DNA of 64,000 nucleotides from positions 116,614 through 180,613 of the forward strand of contig NZ_WIBF01000010.1 in the NCBI RefSeq assembly GCF_009496005.1, read 5' to 3'. The stretch comes from Tritonibacter litoralis. GTDB lineage: Bacteria > Pseudomonadota > Alphaproteobacteria > Rhodobacterales > Rhodobacteraceae. A program made the translations under genes and the position numbers. The notes under the pieces were generated by a model. The model did no database searches, was not told the DNA's origin, and saw only the letters and a list, made by a program, of their open reading frames with translations. Below, piece after piece: positions 42,187 through 50,698 of this stretch (position 1 is its first letter; every line of letters begins with the position of its first letter).

Positions 42187-42663
42187 TCAGGCGGCGCGGC
42201 GCAGCGGCAGACGCATAAACACACTGGCGGGATCTGCATTATAATCGCCAAAGGCCTCGCAGTACTGATAGCCCAGCGCCTCATAAAGGCCCCGCGCCGC
42301 ATCGTAACCCGGACATTGCGCGGATCCCGTTTCCAGAACCAACGCGTGATAGCCTGCGGCCATGGCTTCCTCGGACAGATGCACCATGATCTGGCGCGCC
42401 AGCCCGCGTCCGCGCATATCTTCCAGCACGTGGACCGATTTTACCTCGGCAATGCCATCCGAGCACCCCAGCAACGCGCCACATCCAACCGCGCGTTCTT
42501 CGTGAAAAGCGGCCCAGAACTGCAACCCCTCCTCACGCATGGCTTTGGGATCCAAGGCGTAATTCACCCCTTCGGGGCAATGGGCGGCGGCGTGACGTTG
42601 GTGCGCCATCAATACCATGCGCAATTCGGGCGCTGCAGGATCTGCAAGACGAATATCAATCAT
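42187..42663 (-). CDS. GNAT-family N-acetyltransferase
   Basis: A 158-aa single-domain acetyltransferase. The acetyl-CoA-binding motif A is VKSVHVLEDMRGRGLARQIM near residues 74-93. YHALVLETGSAQCPGYDAAR and ALYEALGYQYCEAFGDY follow; they resemble the PanZ/YsnE-like subgroup that acetylates small molecules. It converges on katG through a shared terminator, and its start faces the globin terminator. Substrate unknown. Confidence 0.85.
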   Translation of the reverse strand: MIDIRLADPAAPELRMVLMAHQRHAAAHCPEGVNYALDPKAMREEGLQFWAAFHEERAVGCGALLGCSDGIAEVKSVHVLEDMRGRGLARQIMVHLSEEAMAAGYHALVLETGSAQCPGYDAARGLYEALGYQYCEAFGDYNADPASVFMRLPLRRAA

Positions 42664-42853
42664 GAAACCTGTGCCTGTAAAAACCTAAGAGATCGTATTG
42701 CGAACAAGTGCTCATCCACATCCTCCGGTGGACAGGGGCCGCATAGCACGGCCCGATCAACGCTGTCGTCAAAGTTTTGCGAAATTTGCATGTGACGCGA
42801 AACACCATGTCAGAAAAGCGTAAAGGTCTGGTGGATACCGCGCCGACCAGAAC

Positions 42854-42889
42854 AAAAAAAGGGCGGCGCATCCCCCTGACGCGCCGCCC
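42854..42889 (-). terminator. Intrinsic terminator of the cytochrome/globin operon
   Basis: On the minus strand, GGGCGGCGC (42889-42881) pairs with GCGCCGCCC (42869-42861) and is followed by seven T (42860-42854). It lies 31 bp after the globin stop. This marks the 3' end of the five-gene minus-strand operon that starts near 48071. Confidence 0.88.
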
Positions 42890-42919
42890 GGCTGAGCCTT
42901 CTGCCACCGTCAGCAGAGA

Positions 42920-43384
42920 TCAGGCCCAGAACTTCCAGAATGGTTTCTTGCCACCCCCTGCAGCCATGGCCACCGGCGGGTAGGCTGCGTCCTTCATCAC
43001 ACCGGCCAAGGTCGTATAGGCCACGGTCCAGGCTTCGGCCACTTCGGGCGTCCAGGCTTCTCCCAGCCCTTTTTCAAGGGTCCGCAACAGCGAGCCGCCG
43101 ACCTTGTCATAATCTTCGGCCTTCACACCGTAATCGACGTGTTTCACCGCCAGATCCTGCGCCACCGGCACGATCTTATCCAGATCCCGCAGACCGTTCA
43201 CCACAACGCCCAGGGTCGCCATCAGCTTGGCCCCCTGCTCTTTCATGTCCGAGTTCTTGAAGTAGGGTTTCACCTCGGGCGCGGTTTCAAAGAGATCATT
43301 GTAGAAAATCTCAGCTGCGGCGTCCTTGATCGGCACCACTTTGGCAAAGCTGTCCTGGATCAGAGTGATTTGAGTGCTGTCCAT
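42920..43384 (-). CDS. Single-domain globin
   Basis: A 154-aa bacterial globin of the Vitreoscilla hemoglobin / flavohemoglobin type without a reductase domain. TLIQDSFAKVVPIKDAAAEI opens helix A-B, the proximal His is in LAVKHVDYGVKAEDYDKVG near residue 80-95, and the distal region is SDMKEQGAKLMATLG with Gln as in Vitreoscilla. The C-terminus is unusual: a Gly-Lys linker and the aromatic tail KKPFWKFWA. It is the last gene of the operon of heme and electron-transfer proteins, 45 bp after a cytochrome c. NO or O2 chemistry fed by the operon's reductase is the natural guess. Confidence 0.9.
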   Translation of the reverse strand: MDSTQITLIQDSFAKVVPIKDAAAEIFYNDLFETAPEVKPYFKNSDMKEQGAKLMATLGVVVNGLRDLDKIVPVAQDLAVKHVDYGVKAEDYDKVGGSLLRTLEKGLGEAWTPEVAEAWTVAYTTLAGVMKDAAYPPVAMAAGGGKKPFWKFWA

Positions 43385-43429
43385 GTCTCGTTCCTCCTGT
43401 CGGGGGTTAAGTTGTGTTTTGGTTGCGCG

Positions 43430-43882
43430 TTATTCTGTTGCCAGATCCCCTGCACCGCTGGCCCAGACCATAAACCGAACGGCGGCTTCGACCTCTTGGT
43501 CGTTCAGGTCCTCATTGCCGCCGCGGGCGGGCATCAGCGTGTATTTGGGTCCGGTAAATCCATTGATGGCATGATCAAACAGCACCCCAAGGCCCTGTTT
43601 GAGACGAGGATGCCAGGCCTCAGTCGCGGTAATCTTGGGTGCGCCCGTCAGCTTGTTGCCCCCGTGGCAGGCCTGGCAGGTGTCTTCCCAGATCGCACGG
43701 CCCTGTTGCAGAGTGGCATCCCGGGGCATTGGCAGGCGATCCACGGTGACAAAGCCTTCGATCCCCTTGGGAGCCAACAGATTGGCTGGGAAGGGCTCCG
43801 CCCGCAGCGAGGTCGCCGCCGCAATCACAGCAACCACCCCCACCAGCGGGCAAAGCCCAAGTTTATGCGTGAAACCAGTCAC
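43430..43882 (-). CDS. Monoheme c-type cytochrome, periplasmic
   Basis: A 150-aa class-I cytochrome c. A signal peptide or anchor spans residues 9-27 (cleavage probably after SLRA). The heme motif is CQACH at residues 69-73, and the likely axial Met is in TLMPARGG near 116. Start is GTG at 43882. It lies six bases downstream of the DUF3365 cytochrome gene and 45 bp before the globin. It should carry electrons in the periplasm between the multiheme proteins and a terminal acceptor. Confidence 0.87.
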   Translation of the reverse strand: MTGFTHKLGLCPLVGVVAVIAAATSLRAEPFPANLLAPKGIEGFVTVDRLPMPRDATLQQGRAIWEDTCQACHGGNKLTGAPKITATEAWHPRLKQGLGVLFDHAINGFTGPKYTLMPARGGNEDLNDQEVEAAVRFMVWASGAGDLATE

Positions 43883-43888
43883 GACAGA

Positions 43889-44461
43889 TCAGTTCACAGG
43901 AATGCGGATCACAACGCCGCCCATCACGTCACCGCCTTCAAAATCGGTGCGCGGGCTGTCTTTGTGCTCGTTGTGGCAGGTGTAGCAGGCCGGGGCCACG
44001 GCAACGTCTGCGTAGACAGCGGTGAAATACTCTTCGCCGCCCAGCTCTTCGACACCATAGAAATTCTCACCCGGGTTATCGACAATGTATTGCAGACCTT
44101 CGCTTTCCATCGGCGTGGTTGGCGCGTTCTGCTTGTTGATCGGCCACAGCGACAAGAGCGAGTATGAGAACTCATCCGTGTTTTCCGCAACCATCTCTGC
44201 CCCGAAACGGAACATCTGCGCCGGTAGTACCAGCGCTTTGTCATCGACAAAGTGTTCAGAGGCTTTGATCACGCCCTCTTCATTGGCCAGACGGTTCACG
44301 ATCATCCGTGTGTAAACCGTGCGGTCAGAGCTCATCACCAGATGCAGAAGGTCCGCAACGGTTTCATATTCCATGCCTTCGGCCATTGCGCTGGTGGCAG
44401 TGGTGCCCATCAGAGCCGCGCCCAGAATTGAAGCTTTGATTTTTCCGATTTTATTTCCCAT
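43889..44461 (-). CDS. DUF3365 (Tll0287-like) c-type heme protein
   Basis: A 190-aa secreted protein with a signal peptide ending near residue 27 (TSAMA/EG). One heme c site, CYTCHNEH, lies at residues 159-166 near the C-terminus, preceded by the DUF3365 pattern NAPTTPMESEGLQYI and followed by KDSPRTDFEGGDVMGGVVI. DUF3365 domains are PAS-like heme-binding modules implicated in redox or gas sensing. The start at 44461 (MGNKIGKIKASILG) was chosen over 44560, which begins inside the multiheme gene. It lies 50 bp after that gene. Confidence 0.85.
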   Translation of the reverse strand: MGNKIGKIKASILGAALMGTTATSAMAEGMEYETVADLLHLVMSSDRTVYTRMIVNRLANEEGVIKASEHFVDDKALVLPAQMFRFGAEMVAENTDEFSYSLLSLWPINKQNAPTTPMESEGLQYIVDNPGENFYGVEELGGEEYFTAVYADVAVAPACYTCHNEHKDSPRTDFEGGDVMGGVVIRIPVN

Positions 44462-44511
44462 ATGTAAGGTCTCCTGTGCCTTTGTGGGTTGCAGGGTGCG
44501 TGGCCAGCCGG

Positions 44512-46002
44512 TCATTGGTTGGCGCCTTCGGTCGGCTGGGTCACGCGTTTTACCGCCCAATCGAGGCTGTCGATGTGGCGATGTGGCTTGCCCGTGAAAT
44601 TGCTGGTCACCAGCTCCGGATCGGCCAAAGCATCAATGGCAAACTCCAGGCTGTGGCATTCCAGACAGGTCGGGCGGATCATTTTCTCGTTCGGGCGCAG
44701 CGTGTCGTTCTGGTTGTGATTGGTGGTGATCACGCCGCGTTTCTCGGTCTTGGGCATATGGCAGGTGGCGCAGGTCACACCCGAGCCCGCTGGCAGATCG
44801 CCCGCCAGCTCCCCTTGCCACAGGGCAAAATGCGGGCTTTGGGTGAAATTCTGGCTGTGCTCATCCGCATGACACGAGAGGCAAGCCCCCACAGCTGCAT
44901 ATTGCAAATCCTGCTGATGCGGGTCGTGGCAGGTGGAACAGGTCAGCTCTTCCCCATGCGCTTCGGGCACCAAGGGAACCCGGGCCTCAGCCGTGCTCAT
45001 CAACGGGGCCGGTGTCGGATCGGTCAAATAGGCTTCCAGAAATTCAATCGCGCCATCGGACGGGTCAGACCAGCCCAAACGTTTCAGCATCTTTTTCGCC
45101 GGACGCGGGTTCGATACCTCGGGGTGGCGGCGCATGCCGTGACGGCCCAGGGCAAAGGTCTTGGCCTCTCCTTTGTGGCAACTGGCGCAGACCTTCTCAG
45201 CCGGATGGTCGTCCCACAGGGCGGTGACCTCTTCCTCGGTCTTGGCTTTGGGCGCGTGGCAGCTGGCACAGGTCACATCCGCCAGCGCATGGGCCGAGGC
45301 CGCCCAATGGGCTTCGACCTCTTGATCGCGCGCGGTGGCAGGCGCGGAAACCTCGGTCAAATAGGCCGCGATATCCTCCCCTTCGGGACGTGGCTTTTCA
45401 CGCGCGGCTGCCTCGATCACATGCACCGGATCATCCTTCAGCCAGGGTTGGCCTGCATGTTTCACCAGGAAATCTTCATAAAGCGCGCGGTTGTCATGGA
45501 AGTTATGGCAACCCGCAGTGGCGCAGGTCTCAAACCCCAGATCCGCATGGCTTTCGCGGTTCTTGCGCACGTCCTGTTCCCCTTCGCTGTGGCAAGCCAC
45601 GCAGAAATCCCCCGGCTGAGTCACAAGTCCGGCCGAGGTGATCTCCGGCCGGTGCTCGCTGTGGCACGAGGTGCAAAACCGCGCGTCGATCTTGTCCCAA
45701 TAGGCCGCCATCCGCGGCGGTTTGAACTTCTTGATCGGGTGGCTGTCGTCGGACTCTTTCAGCTCATCCTTGTGGCAATTCACACAAGTCTTGTTGATGT
45801 CCTTGCGAATACGCTTCTGCCCCGCAAAGGGTTTGGAAGTATGGCAGGTCTCACAGGCCAGTTCGATCTGGTGGTGCACGCCAGCGGTCTGCCCCGGCAG
45901 CAAATCAGTCCGGTCACCGGTCACATAGATCCGCGCAAGCCCAACACCGGCCAGCGCCATCGTCCCAACACCCCAAGCCATCCACAGGAATTTGGTTTTC
46001 AT
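44512..46002 (-). CDS. Undeca-heme c-type cytochrome (10 CXXCH plus one CX4CH)
   Basis: A 496-aa periplasmic multiheme cytochrome with an N-terminal signal anchor (residues 5-26). Heme sites begin at C50, C73, C110, C134, C160, C245, C272, C355, C374, C411 and C446. All are CXXCH except C160, which is CATAGCH (CX4CH). Two clusters are visible, five hemes at 50-165 and six at 245-450, separated by an ~80-residue linker. Multihemes of this kind form electron wires or nitrogen/sulfur oxyanion reductases; none of the residues pins down a catalytic heme. The start at 46002 follows the upstream stop by 11 bp. Confidence 0.88.
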   Translation of the reverse strand: MKTKFLWMAWGVGTMALAGVGLARIYVTGDRTDLLPGQTAGVHHQIELACETCHTSKPFAGQKRIRKDINKTCVNCHKDELKESDDSHPIKKFKPPRMAAYWDKIDARFCTSCHSEHRPEITSAGLVTQPGDFCVACHSEGEQDVRKNRESHADLGFETCATAGCHNFHDNRALYEDFLVKHAGQPWLKDDPVHVIEAAAREKPRPEGEDIAAYLTEVSAPATARDQEVEAHWAASAHALADVTCASCHAPKAKTEEEVTALWDDHPAEKVCASCHKGEAKTFALGRHGMRRHPEVSNPRPAKKMLKRLGWSDPSDGAIEFLEAYLTDPTPAPLMSTAEARVPLVPEAHGEELTCSTCHDPHQQDLQYAAVGACLSCHADEHSQNFTQSPHFALWQGELAGDLPAGSGVTCATCHMPKTEKRGVITTNHNQNDTLRPNEKMIRPTCLECHSLEFAIDALADPELVTSNFTGKPHRHIDSLDWAVKRVTQPTEGANQ

Positions 46003-46013
46003 CACCCTGCCCC

Positions 46014-48071
46014 TTAGAACGCGTATGAGGCCAGAACGTGCAAGAGAACCAGCACAGGCAGGGGCCAAATCGTTAGGATATGCACCCAAGTGGGCAAGGT
46101 GCGCGGCGGGGTGCGGCTGGTGCCGATGCGCCGGGCCCGCAGTTCATGATCGCCCCCAGTGCTGAGCCCCGCAATAGCGCCAAAGATGGCCGTCAGCACA
46201 AAGCCGAGCCCCAGCGCCATATTCAGATTGCTGCCCAGCCGGAACCCGGTATGGGCCACAAAGCCGAGCAAGGCGGCAAGGCCGATTCCCAGATGCACCA
46301 GACGCCAGGCGTCAAAGCTGCCCAACCGGTCGGTCCAGCGGATCCGTTTGCGCAGGCCAATCACCATGGCGGCCAGAAACAGGCCCAACAGGATAAAGCC
46401 ACTCCATTGTTTGACGATATTGTCCCGCCACAACCAGACCCGCAGGCTGTCCGCATCATAGCTTTGCGGCAGGGGCACATGCCCCGCCACCAGCGGATAA
46501 AGCGCGCCCAGTGCCGCCAGGCACGAACAGCCCAGAACCGGCTTCCACAAAGGGATCGGCTGGGGTGGGCCACCTGCATCAATCAGCTCTTCCACCATGG
46601 GGCGGCAGGTGCCGCAGACCGTGCTGGCACCGGTTTCGCGGCTGATCTCATCCACACTGGCGCAACCGGTTTTGATCGCGCCGCGAATGGCACCACAGGT
46701 GACACCGGTACAATTGCAGACAATGGCGGTATCTGGCATCGCCTCAACCGATTGCTCGCCTTCCAGCCACAACAGCCCCGTCTTGCGAAAGCGATGCAGC
46801 ATCCAGGGATAGATGGTCACCCCCTGTTCAACGCCATCCTGCAAACGGCTGGCCTGCGGACAGGGGCCAACGGCAATCGCACCCACCATTGTGCCCCGGT
46901 CCAAGAATATCCGGCGATAATGCCCTTGATCTTCCCATTCATGACTCTTGATCGCGGGCGACGCATCCAACCGCTCAACGTCTCCGGCGGAAAACACATC
47001 CGCCCCAATGACTTTGAGCTTGGTGGCTGGGATCTGACCCAAAAAGCTGGCCGCGTCCCCGTCGATCCCGGCCGCGGCAACCGCCGCCTGCGCATACCCC
47101 GGTCCGACCAGCCCATACATCAGCCCCTGATGTTCGCAGCATTCCCCCACCGCCCAGATATCGGGATCGCTGGTCTGCATCTGATCATTGACAATGATGC
47201 CCCGACCAAAGGCCAGTTTGGCCTCTTGCGCCAGCGCGATATTGGCCCGCACGCCGGTACAGATAATCACCGTATCACAATCCAGCTGGCTGCCATCCGA
47301 CAGCGTCAGCCCATCGACCCGAAACGTCCCATCAATGGATTTGACCGCCACACCGGTAAAGACGGAGACACCCAGCTCTTCGATCTGCAAAGCCAGCCGC
47401 GCGCCGCCACCAGCATCCAGCTGCCGGGGCATCAGCCGCGACTCATGCTCAATGACGGTCACATCGCAGCCGCGCGCCCGCATCCCCTTGGCCGCTTCCA
47501 GACCCAAAAGACCTCCGCCAATGACGGCGACCTTGCGCGCGGACAAGGACCGCGCCACCAAAGCTGCCGCATCATCTGCGGTGCGAAAAGTAAAGACACC
47601 CGATAGGTCCGCGCCGGGGATCCGCGGGACAAAGGCGCGCGATCCGGTGGCGATCACCAGCCGGTCATACTCCCAACGCCCGCCATCTGCTGTGATCACC
47701 GCACGGGCGTCACGGTCAATGGCCACCGCCCGCACCCCTTCGATCAGAGTGCACCCCTCGCCCAAAGTGTCCACCTCGGGCAGGATGATATCGCCGAACT
47801 GCACATCCCCTGACAACAATGGGGTCAGCCGCACCCGGTTATAGGGCTGCACCGTCTCACCGCTTAGGATGGTTACCTGATGGCCGCGCTGCACCAGATC
47901 CTGCGCCGTACGCATCCCAACAGGACCACCGCCAATCACCACCACATGCAGCGTGTCGGTCGATTGTTCTGTGATTTCGGATCTGTCCGGTCCTGGCAAT
48001 ATAAGCTGAGCGTCCGGTTGCAACGTTTCCCACCTCTCAAAGGTTTTTGCACCCCAACAGGGATGCCCCAA
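46014..48071 (-). CDS. FAD / [2Fe-2S] / heme-b membrane oxidoreductase
   Basis: A 685-aa fusion. Residues 42-400 are a pyridine-nucleotide-disulfide oxidoreductase like the N-terminus of nitrite reductase NirB (VVVIGGGPVGMRTA, YDRLVIATGSRAFVPRIPGA, VAVIGGGLLGLEAAKGMR, IWAVGECCEHQGLMYG). Residues 450-495 are a BFD-type [2Fe-2S] domain (C452, C454, C486, C489). Residues 510-685 form five membrane helices with two His pairs 14 residues apart, H593/H607 and H664/H678, the pattern that holds two b hemes. It lacks the siroheme domain, so it is not a nitrite reductase. It probably moves electrons from NAD(P)H across the membrane to the multiheme cytochrome encoded next. The start (TTG 48071) is uncertain; the domain begins near residue 41. 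Confidence 0.85.
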   Translation of the reverse strand: MGHPCWGAKTFERWETLQPDAQLILPGPDRSEITEQSTDTLHVVVIGGGPVGMRTAQDLVQRGHQVTILSGETVQPYNRVRLTPLLSGDVQFGDIILPEVDTLGEGCTLIEGVRAVAIDRDARAVITADGGRWEYDRLVIATGSRAFVPRIPGADLSGVFTFRTADDAAALVARSLSARKVAVIGGGLLGLEAAKGMRARGCDVTVIEHESRLMPRQLDAGGGARLALQIEELGVSVFTGVAVKSIDGTFRVDGLTLSDGSQLDCDTVIICTGVRANIALAQEAKLAFGRGIIVNDQMQTSDPDIWAVGECCEHQGLMYGLVGPGYAQAAVAAAGIDGDAASFLGQIPATKLKVIGADVFSAGDVERLDASPAIKSHEWEDQGHYRRIFLDRGTMVGAIAVGPCPQASRLQDGVEQGVTIYPWMLHRFRKTGLLWLEGEQSVEAMPDTAIVCNCTGVTCGAIRGAIKTGCASVDEISRETGASTVCGTCRPMVEELIDAGGPPQPIPLWKPVLGCSCLAALGALYPLVAGHVPLPQSYDADSLRVWLWRDNIVKQWSGFILLGLFLAAMVIGLRKRIRWTDRLGSFDAWRLVHLGIGLAALLGFVAHTGFRLGSNLNMALGLGFVLTAIFGAIAGLSTGGDHELRARRIGTSRTPPRTLPTWVHILTIWPLPVLVLLHVLASYAF

Positions 48072-48328
48072 GCGATGAGCGACGTTGCTCTATGTATTTG
48101 TACCACCCGCGTTGGGCGGCCTCGGATTGGTCAGTGGACGCCATTGTCCACGATTCCGTCACAAGAAACTCATCACCTTGGAGCGCCCTTGGGCAAACCT
48201 GCAGCCGCTCCGGCCCTGTGGTTTTCCATCAAAGCCCAACAATTGAGCGCAATTTGAGCCATTCGCTTAGCTGCACCGCAGAAAATATGCACAGGCCATC
48301 TATTTATAAAAGCTATAAAGCGGCCGTT

Positions 48329-49150
48329 TCACGCCTGCCGCGTTACGGTGCAGACGGCAATCAAACCGCCCTGATCGTCCGTCAGCGCAATCTCAGCAGC
48401 CGTGGACGGGGCGTCCTTTGGGGTCAACCGCGTGGACTGTAACCCTTCCCCGATTTCAATATTGCCAAGGTAGATCATCACACGGGACTGGATTGGCGTT
48501 GTTATTGCACAGGCCGCGCCTTCGGCTTCTGCCGCAATTCGGCTGAACGTCGGGAAATACAACAGCCCCACTGCGTTGAAATCCAGATCCATCTGGGGCT
48601 GATGTCGGCGTAAATTCTGCCCACCCAGCTGTCCAGCCCGATGCGCCCCGCGCAGATAACGGGCCCGCGCGGCGGCCTCATCGGCAAACCCATCCGGAGC
48701 GGGCGGCAGCACGGGAACAATGGCGGGCGGCACCCGCAGGACCGATTTATTCACCCCCGCCACCCCATGGGTGACAAAGGTCGACACCATCCGCAGGCGC
48801 GCCACCCGGCTGTTTCCCTGCCAAAGCTCGTGAATGGACTGCAACCGGCTGCGCCCGGCCTGCCACAGCGAAGAGCGCACCGTCAGCCGTCCGCCCAGCG
48901 CGACCGCGGCGGGGTCACACTGTTCAAAATGCGTGGCGCAGAAGGCGGCATAGATCAGCCGCCCGTCTGCATCGCGAAACACCGGTTCCTCTTGACCCAT
49001 AGCCGTGGCAATCATCTGCCAATGGATATCACCAAGATGTTTCAGCCACCAATCCTCGGACAGGCCCTGAACCGACAATTGCGCCATGCCCAACAGAATC
49101 TCTTGGGACTGTGCGATGGCCGCCGGTGTTTCACGTGAATAGATCGTCAT
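48329..49150 (-). CDS. Pnap_2097-family protein (LnmK-like hot-dog fold), Nit1C cluster
   Basis: A 273-aa protein assigned by resemblance to the Pnap_2097 family, relatives of the bifunctional LnmK acyltransferase/decarboxylase with a double hot-dog fold. The N-terminal half has GMAQLSVQGLSEDWWLKHLG and YAAFCATHFEQCDPAAVALG; the C-terminal half has QPQMDLDFNAVGLLYFPTFS. It is the last gene of the Nit1C cluster, sharing a base with the flavoprotein gene. Its presence suggests an acyl or CoA step in the unknown product. A 257-bp gap separates it from the heme operon downstream. Recognition is from memory of the family, hence moderate confidence. Confidence 0.7.
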   Translation of the reverse strand: MTIYSRETPAAIAQSQEILLGMAQLSVQGLSEDWWLKHLGDIHWQMIATAMGQEEPVFRDADGRLIYAAFCATHFEQCDPAAVALGGRLTVRSSLWQAGRSRLQSIHELWQGNSRVARLRMVSTFVTHGVAGVNKSVLRVPPAIVPVLPPAPDGFADEAAARARYLRGAHRAGQLGGQNLRRHQPQMDLDFNAVGLLYFPTFSRIAAEAEGAACAITTPIQSRVMIYLGNIEIGEGLQSTRLTPKDAPSTAAEIALTDDQGGLIAVCTVTRQA

Positions 49151-50406
49151 CAGCTGGCTTCCAGCACCGGCATTTTGGCGTGTTGGACGATGGCCTGCGC
49201 CAGATAACGGGAATCTTCATCGATCCCAAGGAACCGTCCCGATCCCCAGGTGTTCAGCCAGCCCAGCCCGATGAAATAGAACCCCGGCACATCACAGACG
49301 CCACGGGTGTATTTCGGCCGCCCATGGGCATCAAACACATCCACATCGATCCAGGAATAATCGGCGCGAAAGCCGATGGCCCAAAGGATCGAGGTGATCC
49401 CCTCGTCGGCCGCATTAATCTCGGTCACTTCCGCTTTGGGACGCCAGACCTTTTCAAACGGCTGCGCCACAGGTGCGTCGATATTGTTCTTGGCGATATA
49501 GCCATCGATGGCCGCGCAAATCCCGACATAGCTGGCATCCGCATCATCCAAGTTTTCTTCCAGATCCGGCAGGAATTGAATGGTCTGGCCGGACATACCC
49601 GCAACAGAGCCAAAGAGCCCGACGCCATCACGCGCAAACTTGCGCAGGTCGATCTCATGGCCGCCATCGCGCCCGGTCATATAGTGGTTGGTCTTGGTCA
49701 TCGCGTGCACCGGATCAGGGTGGCGGTCGATGGTCATATGGTAATGCCCCATCTCATACAGCCAATCGGTTGCGTCCCGCCCCCGGTAGTCACGCGGCGA
49801 CCGGGGCGCGGGGCCCACCGCCAGCGCAACCGCGCGGCCTTCCAGATGCATGTCTTCCATCAGCTGCACGCCGGATTGGCCGGTGCCCACGATCAAAGTC
49901 TTGCCAGCCGGCATCTGATCGGGACGGCGATAGTCAACCGAATGCATCTGTTTGATCGCCGGATCCAGATCGGCGGCATAGGGCGGCACGATCGGATTGT
50001 CATAGCCTCCGGTGGCAATCACCACCTGATCCGCGTGATAATTCCCCTTGGAGCTGTCCACCAGATAGGTGCCATCCTCCAGCCGCACGATCTTGGTCAC
50101 GGAACAGTCTTCCACCAGGGGCGGGTTGAACGTGTCGGCAAAGGCGTCCAGATAATCGGTGATCTCATCCTTCACCATAAACCCATTTGGATCCTGCCCC
50201 TGATACGGGAAATCCGGCAGGCGGCATTGCCAGTTGGGTGTCACCAGACAGAAGGTATCCCAGCGGTTTTCGCGCCAGGAATGGAATTTCTTGTGGCGTT
50301 CCAGAACCACGTGGTCGATGCCCTCACCCGACAGGTAATAGCTGACCGACAGACCAGCCTGTCCGCCGCCGACGATGACGACCGTTTTATGCTCACGTTC
50401 ACTCAT
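49150..50406 (-). CDS. MSMEG_0569-family flavin-dependent oxidoreductase (Nit1C cluster)
   Basis: A 418-aa FAD/NADPH flavoprotein of the monooxygenase type. The FAD motif is VVIVGGGQAGLSVSYYLSG near residue 9, the NADPH motif is LIVGTGQSGVQLMEDMHLEG near 168-187, and HSWRENRWDTFCLVTPNW is a conserved group-B monooxygenase-like stretch. This family is found specifically in the nitrilase cluster conserved from mycobacteria to cyanobacteria. The start at 50406 was chosen because the longer frame from 50523 covers the MSMEG_0570 gene. It lies 13 bp after that gene. Confidence 0.88.
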   Translation of the reverse strand: MSEREHKTVVIVGGGQAGLSVSYYLSGEGIDHVVLERHKKFHSWRENRWDTFCLVTPNWQCRLPDFPYQGQDPNGFMVKDEITDYLDAFADTFNPPLVEDCSVTKIVRLEDGTYLVDSSKGNYHADQVVIATGGYDNPIVPPYAADLDPAIKQMHSVDYRRPDQMPAGKTLIVGTGQSGVQLMEDMHLEGRAVALAVGPAPRSPRDYRGRDATDWLYEMGHYHMTIDRHPDPVHAMTKTNHYMTGRDGGHEIDLRKFARDGVGLFGSVAGMSGQTIQFLPDLEENLDDADASYVGICAAIDGYIAKNNIDAPVAQPFEKVWRPKAEVTEINAADEGITSILWAIGFRADYSWIDVDVFDAHGRPKYTRGVCDVPGFYFIGLGWLNTWGSGRFLGIDEDSRYLAQAIVQHAKMPVLEAS

Positions 50407-50419
50407 GAGTTGGGTATCC

Positions 50420-50698
50420 TTATCCAATACGCAGACACTGCACCGGGGCTGTGTCTTCAAACTGTTTTGCCTGAGCTTCGATCCGATCCAGCTGCGCCTC
50501 GGCCCGGCTGCAGCGATAGCCATATTTGGCCGCCACCCGCCCGCTGGCCTTGTCCAGCGCCAGACGGCTGCGGATCACAAAATCGGACAGCGCATAGGTG
50601 GTGTCGGCGCTCAGAAACTCGGTCACCACGCTGGAGGGGGAATAACAGCTCTCTTCCTGCCCATCGGGCCAGCGGATGGTAAAGCGCATCTCAGGCAT
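50420..50698 (-). CDS. MSMEG_0570-family small protein (Nit1C cluster)
   Basis: A 92-aa protein with the family features MRFTIRWPDGQEESCYSPSS at the N-terminus and RSRLALDKASGRVAAKYGY in the second half; the Cys in EESCYSPSS is notable. The family is restricted to the Nit1C nitrilase cluster and has no known activity. It overlaps the end of the AIR-synthase-like gene by eight bases and precedes the flavoprotein gene by 13. Confidence 0.85.
   Translation of the reverse strand: MPEMRFTIRWPDGQEESCYSPSSVVTEFLSADTTYALSDFVIRSRLALDKASGRVAAKYGYRCSRAEAQLDRIEAQAKQFEDTAPVQCLRIG

Noticed and set aside
42656..42907. 83-codon frame between the acetyltransferase and globin genes
   Set aside because: It overlaps the acetyltransferase start and the operon terminator, and its product is basic and featureless.
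44476..46017. 513-codon open frame antisense to the multiheme cytochrome
   Set aside because: The heme motifs on the minus strand are unmistakable; the plus-strand frame has no ribosome site and shadow composition.
46014..48071. Calling this gene nitrite reductase (NirB)
   Set aside because: Only the FAD and BFD-type domains are shared. The siroheme/[4Fe-4S] catalytic domain is missing and replaced by membrane helices with heme-b His pairs.
49111..50682. 523-codon open frame antisense to the MSMEG_0569 flavoprotein
   Set aside because: The flavoprotein carries both dinucleotide motifs and sits in a conserved overlapping operon; the antisense frame has none.
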